The notes under the pieces: model-generated
What the model was told of the DNA's origin: nothing
What the model saw: the letters and a program-made list of their open reading frames with translations, nothing else
Databases searched by the model: none
DNA from: Carallia brachiata
Lineage: Eukaryota; Streptophyta; Magnoliopsida; Malpighiales; Rhizophoraceae
Length of the DNA stretch: 64,000 nucleotides
Assembly (NCBI GenBank): GCA_021464245.1
Contig: JADCRB010000075.1
Span: 2,533,706 to 2,597,705 of the forward strand
Direction of reading: 5' to 3'
Position numbers and translations under genes: made by a program
In this document: positions 44,942-55,469 of the stretch, one piece after another
Numbering within the stretch: position 1 is the first letter of the stretch
How the letters are laid out: every line of letters begins with the position of its first letter

Positions 44942-45626
44942 TTAATGAAATTGTTTGCATGGTCACGCCCGCTCCGATGCAAGTTAGATGCGTGGCTATG
45001 TATTAATGTCTCTTCTTTTCTTTTAACTTTTGGTTTTAATTTTTTAAAAAATAAAATTTTAAATATATTTTTATTATTTTAAATATATTTAATATTATTT
45101 TAAACTCTAATTTTTGAAAAAAAAAATTTAAAATTTTTCTGATTGCGTGGGCCCCCTTCAATACGGCCCAACCAATGAATGCGTAGAAGTAAACACGCGA
45201 CCATGTAGTTTTGTGTGAAACAATTTCCATAAGAAGCGGGTACCTGGATCGAGCAATGGCTCGGTATAGGTAGACCGAGATAATAAAAAATATATTTTTT
45301 TAAAATTAAATATTAAACATATTTAATATTACTGAAGACGTATTTAATATTTTTTTAAAAATATTTTTAAAAAATACTAAAATAGATTTAATAGTTTGGT
45401 CTCACGGCCAGGCTATGGAATTCAGTACATCAAACTTTTCACCTTTTCATAAGTGCCCCAATACGGAGTGAGATGACAATAAGCGGTACAATATACAAAT
45501 CTTAAAAACAATTAAAACACGAATACAACTATATATATATATAATTATCAAAATAGAATAAACTTTTTTCTTAACAGCTTAAGAATATTTCTTCTTTCCT
45601 ATAAATAAGAGAAAAAAAAAACTAAA
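44942..45626. other. Intergenic sequence
   Basis: A/T-rich, no gene. It contains two similar blocks (around 45048-45140 and 45290-45370) with 'aaatatttttat' and 'atttaatatt' words, and a GGTCACG/CGACCATG region, but nothing I can classify. Confidence 0.35.
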
Positions 45627-46763
45627 GGTTCATTCGAAGATGCTGTAATTTTTTTTTGCTGTTTCTTATTTTTTGCTTTTCTTTTTTTGCTCAACTTTTA
45701 TACTTTTCTATGAGAATAAAAAAGTAGATAGAGAAAGTATAATGAGAAAAAACGTGAAAAAAGTATGAATAGAGAGAGAAAAATGGAAGAGAGAGACAGA
45801 GGGGGTAAAGAGAGAATGAGTAAAGAAAATAGTAAAGAGAGAAAAAGGAGAGAGAAAGAGGACAGAGAGAGAATGAGTAGAGAGAATGATAAAAAGAGAA
45901 AAGAGATAGAGAGAGTAGAGAAAGAATGAGTGGACAAAATGGTAGAGAAAAAAAATGAGAGAGGGTAGAGAGAGAATGAGTAGAGAGATTGGTAGTCTGA
46001 GAAAAGGGAGAGAGAGTATGAGTAGAGAGAGAATGAGAGAGAGAGGGCAGAGAAAGAATGAGTAAAGAAAATGATAGAGACAGAGAATGAGTAGAGAGAA
46101 TGGTAGAGAGAGAAAATTGAGAAGAGAGAGGTTGAGAGAGAATGAGTAGAGAGACTAGTAAAGTAAGAAAAAGGACAAAGTGTTGGTGGAGACAGAATGA
46201 CAAAGAGAGAGAAAAATGAGAGAGAGAGAGAAAAAGGAGAGAGAGAGAGAGAGTAGAGAGAGAAAAAGGAGTAAAGAGAACTATAGAGCGAGAAAAAAGA
46301 GAGATTGTGAGTAGAGAGAGTGTGGTAAAGAGAGAAAAAGGAGAGAGAGAGAGTAGAAAAGGAATAAGTATAAAGAATGGTTGAGGAGGAGAGAGAGAGA
46401 AAGAGAGAATAGAGCGAGCATGAGTGGAGAAAATGGTAGAGATAAAAAAGAGGAGAGAGAGTTTGTAGAGAGAGAAAGAGTAGAGAGAGAAAAAATAAAG
46501 ATGGATAGAGAGAGGATGAGTAGAGAGAGATTTGGTGAAGATGGTGGATAGAGAGAGAAAAAGTTGTGAGAGAAAAGATAGAAAAGAAAATAAAAAACAA
46601 ATTAGAAAAATAATTTTTATTGTTCTTCCATTTTGTTTTTTTCTTTAGATAATGCTTTCAACTTTAACGAAAAACAGAAAAACGAAAACATTATTAAATA
46701 TATTTTTTTATTTTTTGTGAAAATAAATGAAAAATAAAACACAAAATCTATACCAATCAGACC
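45627..46763 (-). mobile_element. Element with pyrimidine minisatellite core, copy 2 (inverted)
   Basis: Reverse-complement relative of 21920-23337. Its right arm, read on the minus strand, begins GGTCTGATTGGTATAGATTTT, and the left arm ends in TTATTCTCATAGAAAAG-like sequence, matching copy 1. The core, 45720-46560, is GA-rich on the plus strand (AGAGAGAGAATGAGTAGAGA and variants). Open frames of up to 300 codons on the minus strand are repeat artefacts. Confidence 0.65.
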
Positions 46764-47474
46764 TAAGTTATTCGTTTCATTTCCAATTTGACAAGTCCTT
46801 TTCGAGATCTTTCAATTTCTTTTATTTTATTATTTTTTAAATCTTTTGGTGTATATACGAAGCTCTGCATTCTTTGACTTTTTTCTTTGGCCTTTTCAGG
46901 TGGTTGGTTTCTTGGTGGGAAATCGGAGAAAAAATTTTGCAGTTTGTTTTTTGTTTTCTTAAATTTTTTTTAAAAAATAGGATTAATATATAAAAAAATT
47001 ATAATTTTTAAATAAATTAATAAATATAATATCAATTTTAAAAATTCATAATTTAAGTTTTATAAAAAAAAATTTTAATAAATTTATCACGTTATTAAAT
47101 TTAATAATTATCTTTTATATTTGATGTGATTTTTAGTTATTTATATTTTTATATAATATGTCACTGTAAGCCTCACATCATGATGACAAATTATTGTTTT
47201 TTGACAAATTTTGTCTATAATATTTTGTTAGGAAAAATTCTTAAATAATCTAATTTGTGAATTTTTAAAAGTGAAATTATATTTATTAAGTTATATAAAA
47301 GTTATGACTTTTATATATTAAATTTATTTTTTAATATTATTTTAAAAATATTAAATGTTATCTTAAATTTAATTTTAAAAAATTTTAAAAATTCAAAAAG
47401 AAAATTCCAGCTCGCGCGAGACATATGATTCGCCTCTGTCTCTCTATTGTTTTTCTTTCCATGATGCGGTGAGT
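46764..47474. other. Intergenic sequence
   Basis: A/T-rich, no gene and no repeat that I can define. Confidence 0.35.
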
Positions 47475-47999
47475 AGATGTATCAAAAAGTGACCCGATCT
47501 GGTAACTCAACAAAATTCATCCGAAAAAATTGGGTTAGAAACCCGACTTTTCAACTCGAATCCAAAAGTGTTTCGAACACAAAAATGATCCGAAAAATAT
47601 GAATTGGATCGAGTTGGATCTGAATCACCCATTATATTAAGAAAAAGAAAAAAAAGTAAAAGATTTTTTGATTTTTTTTTGCCTTGGACTAATCTCTCTC
47701 TAAGTATCAATTGATACCTATTTCGTAGAGTATAAATATATATATGAAGAAGAAAGTTAAATTTAGACATTTAGTTCATTATACAAATAAATTTTAAATT
47801 TAATTAAAATATTTTTTTAATTAAAAGTGATTTAAAAATATGACGAATTAGTTTGAATTTAATCTAAATTTAACTTAAATTCAACTCGAAATTAAAACAA
47901 TTTAATTTAAATCTAAAATAAATATAACATGATATAAAATTAGTCTAATCAATAATTATCCGAATTCAAAATGGCCTTACCTAAGTTTTTGACACTTCT
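47475..47999 (-). mobile_element. MITE-like element, copy 2 (inverted)
   Basis: Inverse copy of 44420-44941: the minus strand begins AGAAGTGTCAAAAAC and ends near GGGTCACTTTTTGATACATC. Both copies share the ACCCAATTTTT segment. No coding content. Confidence 0.58.
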
Positions 48000-48414
48000 A
48001 ACAGAGAGCGTTCTAGTCCACCATTTGTCCCTTCAATTGAAAATTCGATGACAGCATTTGCGGTCTATCAAATTTTTAAAGTCAATTTCGGTGCATTGAC
48101 TTTTAAAATGGGAAAATGTTACGGTAGCTAAAAAAAATTGTCTGGCGATTTTGTCTGAATATGACGTTACTCTTAATTTTTGCAGTAGTTGTCATATTTT
48201 TTTAATAAAAAATAAAAATACATAAAAATAGTTTTGAGTTGTAAAAATAAGCGGTGGTCATTACAAAAAAAATAAATGTACTATTACATTCAATTAAAAT
48301 TTTTGGACAGAATTCTCTAATCCTGTAACAGCGCCCGCATGAAATGAGGACTAACGAATTGATTCGTTTTATTAATTGAATTTTTGTCATTTAAACTCAA
48401 AATTTTTAATACAC

Positions 48415-48640
48415 TTACCCTATATTTGGATTGATAGAAAGTTAATTAGAAAATAATTTAGTAATGATAATGTTATGAATGATAAAAAGTAATAATTAGA
48501 AAATTGTGAGAAAGAAAATAAATAGTAATTTGTGAGAGAAAAGTTAAGAGGTAATTATTTGAATTGATAAAAAATAAATAAAAAATATTTTTCTTTCATT
48601 TTCTTTTTTTTTCTAACAAAAATTTACCAAACAGGTCTTT
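48415..48640. repeat. MITE-like repeat, copy 2
   Basis: Similar to 40335-40585, with TATATTTGGATTGATAGAAA at the left and ACCAAACAGG at the right. Together with the other elements it makes the 37-49-kb spacer largely repeat-derived. Confidence 0.55.
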
Positions 48641-48783
48641 AATTTCGATTTTTTTTTATGCAATAATCTCGAAATTTTTAATATCAAAGACTACTTCTAC
48701 GTCGACCGGGCATCTTGGGTTTTAGTCTATTTCAACGTCAACGAGCCATTAATGTGTACAGTTTGGAACTTGCAATTACAACG

Positions 48784-49163
48784 AAAATGCAAAGTTATTT
48801 TCTAAGTAACCCCATCAATAGAAAGGACAACTAATGTTTAGAGTAAAAGAAGGTTTTGCAAGAAATATCTCTGTGGAATCAGTCAAAAAAAGAGAAGTAT
48901 CTCTGTGGAAAAATTATGGGAACGGATGATTTTTGAGAGTGATTCTGCTTTAAGTCCTCATGTCAAGCCTTCGAACAAAGCATGAAGGAGAAATTCTCTC
49001 AAAAAAAAAGAAAATACTTGGGCTTTTTTACTTGGAAGCTATTAACAGGCTTCCATTAATATTAGCTCGTTGATTTGACCAGCCATTTTTTTTGTGAACT
49101 GCCTCCGATTGAAACTCGAATTCAATGTCACATTATCTATCTGCCCTGCTTAACCGCAGAAGG
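48784..49163 (+). promoter_or_regulatory. RLP-5 upstream region and leader
   Basis: Homologous to the region before RLP-4, with an internal duplication of 'atatctctgtgga' (48866 and 48899). The shared leader, TTTTACTTGGAAGCTATTAA, is at about 49026. The last 65 bp before the start differ from RLP-4. No firm TATA box is visible. Confidence 0.45.
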
Positions 49164-51560
49164 ATGAGAAGATTGGTATGGTGGCATCAAGTCCCTGAGC
49201 ATCTTCTGATGTTGTTGCTGTATTCTCAAGTTACCTCTTATCTATGTTTTTCTTCCTCTCTTCCAGCATCCTCACAACTCTGCCACCACGACCAGCGGAT
49301 TGCACTGCTACAATTCAAGGATAGCTTTTCGAATGTTAGCTCCGCTTCTGGCAATAATTCTCGACCTTCTTACCCATCCATTTTTGAATCCTGGAAGGAG
49401 GACGTAGATTGCTGCTCCTGGTATGGTGTCACTTGTGATAACTCAACAGGCCATGTGATCGAGCTTCTCCTTAGCCAAAGCCGGCTTCAGGGCAGAATCC
49501 ATTCCAACAGCACTCTTTTCCTCCTCCCACACCTCCAGACTGTTGACCTGTCTTTCAACAACTTGTCTGGTCCAATTCCTGATGGCTTCGGCAGCCTGCG
49601 AAATTTAAGTTTTTTGGGTCTTTCATCCAATAGATTTGATGGTCCGATACCATCTTCAATATTCAATCTCACAAGACTTTATTACTTATCAGTTGCAAAC
49701 AATCTACTGGTTGAAGGTCCTCTACCAAATGATCAGACAACTGACCTGCCGGACCTTACTCAGCTATACTTATCTCGTAACCTACTCAACGGAAGCCTGC
49801 CTACTTGGCTCTTCAGCCTGCCCTCTTTGCGCTTTTTAGACCTCCATGAAAACCAATTCACCGGCCAGATCTCAGAATTCCAGTCCAAGTCCCTACAGTT
49901 CATAGACCTGTCCAATAATGAGCTGCACGGTCCAATACCAAACTCAATATTTGAGCTTGTTAATGTTACTGTTATTTCTCTTTCATCAAACAAGCTTAGT
50001 GGCATTCTAGAATTAGACATGTTCTCAAAGCTTCAAAGCCTTTATGCTCTCTCTCTCTCAGGCAATGGTCTATCATTGATCACAAACACTCAGACCAACT
50101 CTAGTTGGCCTGCTCTTATGTTCCTGGATCTATCTTCTTGTAACCTAACCGACTTTCCCATCTTCGTGAGTGCCCAGGAAAGGTTAGCGTCGTTAGATCT
50201 TTCTTACAACTTCTTGAGATCTGTAAGTTTGCCTCTTTCAGGTTTGCAGACAGTTTTTAACTTTCGATCAAACTTGATTGAAGGTTCACTTCCAGTTCCA
50301 AATGCAGCAACACAGGCTTCTGTTTTTCTCATTTCAGGCAACAAATTGACTGGGGAAATCCCATCCTCAATTTGTGACCTCACAGTTCTTCGAATTTTGG
50401 ACTTGTCAAATAACAACTTAAGTGGAAAAGTTCCAGAGTGTTTGGGAAGCTTCAACCCTAGCTTATCTGTGTTAAGTTTGCAAATGAATAGCTTCCATGG
50501 TCCTATGCCTGGAAATTTTTCCAGGGGCAATAGTTTGAGAACTTTGAACTTAAATGGCAATCTATTTGGGGGACCATTACCACAATCACTGATCCATTGC
50601 GAGTCACTCGAGGTGCTTGATGTTGGAAACAACAATATAAGTGATGATTTCCCTCAATGGTTGGAATCTCTTCCAAATCTCCAAGTTTTAGTCCTGCGAT
50701 CAAACAGATTCCATGGTCCTTTTAACACACCAATGTCCAGAAATCCCTTTCAGAGGTTGCGTATCTTGGACTTGTCTCACAATTCCTTCATCGGTCTATT
50801 GCCCACCAAATACCTTGCAAATTTTACTGCCATGAGAAATACTGCTAACGAGCAGAACAACACGGGGAAGTACATGGGAGATAAATATGGGTATTATCAA
50901 GATTCTGTGACAGTGACAATGAAAGGTTTGGAGATTGTGCTTGGGAGGATCTTGACCATTTTCACTACTATTGATTTGTCAAGCAACAAATTTGAAGGGC
51001 AAATTCCAGACATAATTGGAAATTTTGGCTCACTCAAAGTATTGAATCTCTCCCATAATAACATTTCAGGACACATCCCTTCATCACTGGGGAACTTGGC
51101 TGCAGTTGAATCACTAGATCTCTCTGCCAACATGCTACAGGGAGAAATTCCTTCACAATTGACAAATCTCAACTTTCTTGCAGTCTTGAACCTCTCCCAT
51201 AATCTGCTGGAAGGACCAATACCTCAGGGCAAACAATTTAATACTTTTACCAATGATTCTTATCTTAGCAACTTGGAATTATGTGGATTTCCATTATCTA
51301 AGAAATGCAGAAATGAAGAGGAACCTGTGCCACAACTGCCACCATCAAATTTGAACAAGGAAGATTACTCTCAAGGCTGGTTTAATTGGAAAATTGCAGC
51401 AGTATTGGGTTATGGATGTGGACTAGTGTTAGGATGTTCGATGGCATACATAGTATTCTCAACAGGAAAGCCATGGTGGTTTGTCAAGAGAGTTGATGGA
51501 GAGTGGACGTACAAAGTGACGAGGCTAGCTTATCGTCACAAACGCAGAAAGGTTCTGTAA
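49164..51560 (+). CDS. RLP-5: LRR receptor-like protein, short type (intact)
   Basis: Predicted membrane receptor-like protein, the intact partner of RLP-4. The frame opens at 49125, but alignment with RLP-2 and RLP-4 (AGAAGG ATG) places the start at 49164, giving 798 residues. Order: signal peptide with LLMLLLYSQV; N-cap LCHHDQRIALLQF ... VDCCSWYGVTCDNSTGHV; about 20 LRRs of LxGxIP type; island with Y-x8-KG (YQDSVTVTMKG); four conserved LRRs; acidic linker (NEEEPVPQLPPSNLNKEDYS); transmembrane helix with GYGCGLVLG; basic tail ending in RHKRRKVL. No kinase is present, so signalling would need a partner such as SOBIR1. It has no internal break and is the best candidate for a working receptor of the duplicated pair. 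The ligand is not predictable. Confidence 0.92.
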   Translation: MRRLVWWHQVPEHLLMLLLYSQVTSYLCFSSSLPASSQLCHHDQRIALLQFKDSFSNVSSASGNNSRPSYPSIFESWKEDVDCCSWYGVTCDNSTGHVIELLLSQSRLQGRIHSNSTLFLLPHLQTVDLSFNNLSGPIPDGFGSLRNLSFLGLSSNRFDGPIPSSIFNLTRLYYLSVANNLLVEGPLPNDQTTDLPDLTQLYLSRNLLNGSLPTWLFSLPSLRFLDLHENQFTGQISEFQSKSLQFIDLSNNELHGPIPNSIFELVNVTVISLSSNKLSGILELDMFSKLQSLYALSLSGNGLSLITNTQTNSSWPALMFLDLSSCNLTDFPIFVSAQERLASLDLSYNFLRSVSLPLSGLQTVFNFRSNLIEGSLPVPNAATQASVFLISGNKLTGEIPSSICDLTVLRILDLSNNNLSGKVPECLGSFNPSLSVLSLQMNSFHGPMPGNFSRGNSLRTLNLNGNLFGGPLPQSLIHCESLEVLDVGNNNISDDFPQWLESLPNLQVLVLRSNRFHGPFNTPMSRNPFQRLRILDLSHNSFIGLLPTKYLANFTAMRNTANEQNNTGKYMGDKYGYYQDSVTVTMKGLEIVLGRILTIFTTIDLSSNKFEGQIPDIIGNFGSLKVLNLSHNNISGHIPSSLGNLAAVESLDLSANMLQGEIPSQLTNLNFLAVLNLSHNLLEGPIPQGKQFNTFTNDSYLSNLELCGFPLSKKCRNEEEPVPQLPPSNLNKEDYSQGWFNWKIAAVLGYGCGLVLGCSMAYIVFSTGKPWWFVKRVDGEWTYKVTRLAYRHKRRKVL

Positions 51561-51575
51561 ATGATGCATTTTATG

Positions 51576-52581
51576 GTGAGTGTACGCTTCCTATGTAACA
51601 TTAGATCTCGAGCCTTAATCTTTGAATTGTATGAATTTTTTGCCCTTTTCTTTTTTGTTCTATATATGCTCAAACCTCATATTTTTATTAGTCAATAAAG
51701 CACACAAAAGGCTATTAATCAGAGAGAAGGTCCAATCAGTACAAAGCAGAACTGTGTTGGGTTTTCATTTCTTCATATTCTTCTGCTAGGAGTGGAAATT
51801 TCTAGTGTACATCCCACTTTTGTTGATGGCGGTTTAACTCACTCATCTACTTTCATTCTTGCATTTCATTGCATTTCAAAGCATCATGTGTCAGATTCTA
51901 AATCCACTCATCTAAACAAGCTACCTTCTTCTTTATTATTTCAATCTATTTACATACATGCACTATTTCCTCCCTAATTGACCATCCGTTATGCTTTTGT
52001 AATCGGCAGTTCAGGAACTATAAGTGACATTAAAATATTGCATGTTGGTTGAATTTATTGATTTTCTGGGGATAATTCACTACATTGTTTTCTGTTCTTT
52101 AGCCTGTTCTTCCCTTGATACTATCCTAAGCCCTTATTCTTTAGCTTTCGGATTGAACTGCTAAAGCATATAACAGTGAGTCCGTAGAGTTTGTTGAACT
52201 ATGGTGCTGCATTTTTGCTTCTCAAGTTTACGGCATTCAGTTTTCTATTGGAGTTTTACTCCAAAGTTCAAAATTCTGTTATGTCCAGCAGTTTGGAGAT
52301 GCTGATTCTCTTCTCCTCGCAGCAACTTCTCCCATAATTTGGCAAAACTTGTGCCGCAATTTTTGTTGTGCAAATCATATCATTGCTGCAATTTCTGCAG
52401 CAAGTTCCTCTGCTGCAAAACTTCTTCATTTGCTGCATTTCCAGCCTTGAAATCATCACCTCTTCATTTTCAATCAGAGTTGATGTGCTGAGCCAGATTT
52501 AATAAATATGCAACTCTAAATACTTGTATCTGCAACATTAATGCTGTACATTTTAATTCATCACCTTCTATTTTTCTTGAG
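51576..52581 (+). other. Predicted 3'-UTR intron of RLP-5
   Basis: The donor is ATG|GTGAGT, 15 nt beyond the stop, and the acceptor is TTTTTCTTGAG|CA. It is 1006 bp long. The following exon carries AAGAAGATCAACTTAAAAGA. It is supported by the aligned donor and acceptor of RLP-3 and RLP-4, but not by transcript data. Confidence 0.6.
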
Positions 52582-53400
52582 CAAAAAGGTACAAAAGTAG
52601 CAGATAAGAAGATCAACTTAAAAGATGGTTTTAAGCTCCCCCTCTTCCCAATCCTGTGAGCTGCAGACTGACATGGCTTGATTTGGTTCTTCTTGTTTGC
52701 TCAATTTTCTGATTGATTCTGCTGCGCCTCTTGTTTCTGGCCAATCTAGATCCCCTGCTACTCTTGGGGGTGCTTCTCTACTGGTGTTGTTTTGCTCTCA
52801 GAGTGGTTTCAGTTGTGTTCTCTTATATTAGCAAATTAAATAACGCATTTCCATTCCCTTGTTTTATCAACATGATTGTGCTTTGTTAAATGGTGTCAGT
52901 TAACTAAAGCTTCCCCCTAATCTGCCAAGTTGCAGGTCTTCTGGCTGTGTATTTGCAATTTTTTTTTTCAACCAGAAATATGTTTCGCCTATCAATTAAA
53001 CACACACACACACACACAAAAGAAAAAAAAAGAGAAAACAGAGCTTCTCAATTCATTGGACTTCCACGCCTTTAGAAAAATTTACAAAAGCGGACACGCA
53101 GACTTGAGTCCAATAATATAGAGTTACCACTGACTTCACTTTTATCCAAAACCAATTGACTTGAAAATATAGAGTATAGTCTCATTTATAACTTGCCTAA
53201 ACTCTCTTCTCCTTTTCCTTATGGGATAATGAAGCTCACAATTGTCTCTCAAAACACTATAGCATAGTAGCTATGCGCGTGGTTTTACTCATATTTTTAC
53301 AGAGAGGTGGTTTTCAAAATTCAAATATTTAACCTTCAAATGACGTTAAAGTGTAATATTGAGGGAGAATTTTGTTACGTTTTATCATTATTATGATGCT
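52582..53400 (+). other. RLP-5 3' exon and flank
   Basis: This continues the homology with the RLP-4 flank up to about 53045, including a (CA)n run at 52999-53017. After that it joins the repeated segment of the 53-58-kb region. No coding gene is supported. Confidence 0.5.
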
Positions 53401-54554
53401 TTTTTTTTAAAATTTCTTGGGCTCAAACACTGTCAAAAATGATGTAAAAAGGGAAACTTAGAAAGAGCAAAGTGGTTTAACCAAAAGAAAAAAAGCAAAG
53501 TGGGTTGATGGACGTGGATAGAGGCTGAAGGATATCTCAAACAGAAAAGGGCTGCACAGGAGTAGAGGTGTTCAAAAAAATCAAAAAATTTCACTTAACC
53601 GAAAAAATCGAATCAAATCAAATTGAATTTTCAATTAACGGAACTGAACAAAAAGTAAAATTTTCAATTCAGTTTCAGTTTCTAATATTAGAAAACTGTG
53701 GTTAACCGAACTAAACTGAAATATTATTTTATCTATATATATATTATATATATATAAAATAATAATAAAAATATTACTAATACAATAACTATTAATAAAT
53801 AAATAAATGTTAATAAAATATTATTATATAGCAAATAATCATTTATTTATTTTTATATATAATGATAGTTATATTTTTAAAAAATATATATATCAAAATA
53901 TTTGTTTACATTTAAATTATAATTTAAAAATTTTTTATTATTAAATTCAATTAACTGAATAGTTAACCGAAACCGAATCAAAATTTTTAGTTAATCGAAC
54001 TTCAGTTAACCGAAGTTTCAGTTCGGGAATAGTTTTCAATTTTGTATAACAAAAATTTCAATTCATAAACAGTTATGATGGTTCAGTTCAGTTAACCGAA
54101 CCATAAACACCCCTAAACAGGAGTCCAAATGAAGGCAGATGGTAGTTTTTGGAAGGGCATTTAGACGGAAACAGAGGATGATTGATATTGTCTGCTAGTC
54201 TCCATAATTCACTCTGGCTTTGGAGAAGATGGTGCCTCATTCGGTGGGATCTCATTATTTATAAGCATTGAGCATTCTCCTCTAACCTGTGTCCAGTGAA
54301 CACACCAATGTCTCTCCTACCCAAACATGGATTTCCCTTTTGTCCTTGACTGTTGGATGAGAGTGACTTTGAAGGGAATGGAGTTTTAGACATATTGTTC
54401 GCACAATCTTTTGGCTGTCTTGTTGGATACTTCTGAATGCTTGTACATTCACTCTCCACTCCTTGTTGCTTTCACTTGGATTAATGGGCGCATGCTTAAA
54501 AGTTGCCCACCCTAGGCCTATTGGCTTGTGGCAATGTCTTGATCTTAAAATATG
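53401..54554 (+). repeat. Threefold segment, unit 1
   Basis: It shares with 55560-56650 and 58040-58700, in order: 'GATGGACGTGGATAG', AAATGAAGGCAGATGGTA, AGCATTCTCCTCTAA, GTTGGATGAGAGTGAC, GAAGGGAATGGAG, TTGCTTTCACTTGGATTAAT and GGGCGCATGC. It is interrupted by a MITE at 53563-54115. Only unit 3 adjoins the small gene, whose upstream region this resembles. Confidence 0.8.
53563..54115. mobile_element. hAT-type MITE inside unit 1
   Basis: The ends are TAGAGGTGTTCA and, in reverse complement, TAGGGGTGTTTATGG. The flanking 8-mers CACAGGAG and AACAGGAG differ at one base. The core is rich in AACCGAA/TTCGGTT words. The corresponding place in unit 2 (near 55790) is unoccupied. Confidence 0.82.
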
Positions 54555-55060
54555 GGATATGCATTAAAAAAATTCTAAATCTTTAAATTTTTTTTCATTT
54601 AAGTTCTAAACTTTTTTTAGATTTTATTTCAGTCCTAAACCTTTTGATTTTGCTCCAAATCAGTCTTTCCGTTAATCAAACCGTTAAAAATTACTGTTCA
54701 CTAACAGAAATTTTTTTAAAAAGGTAAAATACATTATTTAAATATTTTTTTTGTTATTAAATGCTTATATTTTACTCTCAAATAGTAACATGTAAGTTGA
54801 GATTTTAGATTTTTTATTTCTTATTTTATTTTTTTTAAGATTATACAAAGTATTTCTGTTAACTGGTAAATTAAAATAGCGTATTTTACCTTTTTAAAAA
54901 AATTTCCGTTAGTGAACAATAATTTTTAACGGTTTGACTAACGGAAGGACTGATTTGGAGCAAAATCAAAAGGTTTAGAACTGAAATGAAATCTCAAAAA
55001 AGTTTAAAACTTAAATGAAAAAAAATCTAAAGGTTTAGAACTTTTTTTATACATATCTCC
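54555..55060. mobile_element. Long-terminal-inverted-repeat element (Mutator-type MITE)
   Basis: The two arms, each about 200 bp, are reverse complements: left GGATATGCATTAAAAAAATT..., right ending AAAGGTTTAGAACTTTTTTT then ATACATATCTCC. Internally CCGTTAATCAAACCGTTAAA pairs with the TTTAACGGTTTGACTAACGG segment near 54930. The flanks TAAAATATG and TGAAATATG suggest a 9-bp target duplication with one mismatch, typical of Mutator-like elements. The element is nearly palindromic and non-coding. Confidence 0.8.
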
Positions 55061-55469
55061 TTGAAATATGGGTACAATTTTTCAATTTTTTTTTTTTTCT
55101 AATCTTTTTTTTTCAGTTTGTCAAAGTACTTAAAAGAGGAACATAGTTAAATTAAAAAATTTTTTAAAAAAACTTACTACTAGAAGGTTTTTTTTTTTTT
55201 TGTTTGGGTGTGTTAAGAAAGTAGAACCTTAATATTTTTTGAATACCATGAAAGTAGGACCTTAATATTTCAAGTTTTTTTTAAATGAGATATTTCAACC
55301 ATGGTAGTTGTACTTTTCTGTTGAGACTCTATTACCTTCTATTACTTGACACAGTGAGCAAAAAAAAAAAATTAAGGCACTTAATAAACATTACTCTTAC
55401 TTAATGTTATCTAAAAAGTGTCACTAAATAGACACTAAATGATGATAGTAAAGCTTGCAACTAAAGTGC

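Noticed and set aside
45691..46600. Minus-strand frames of 170 and 300 codons
   Set aside because: Same minisatellite in inverse orientation; no non-repetitive protein sequence.
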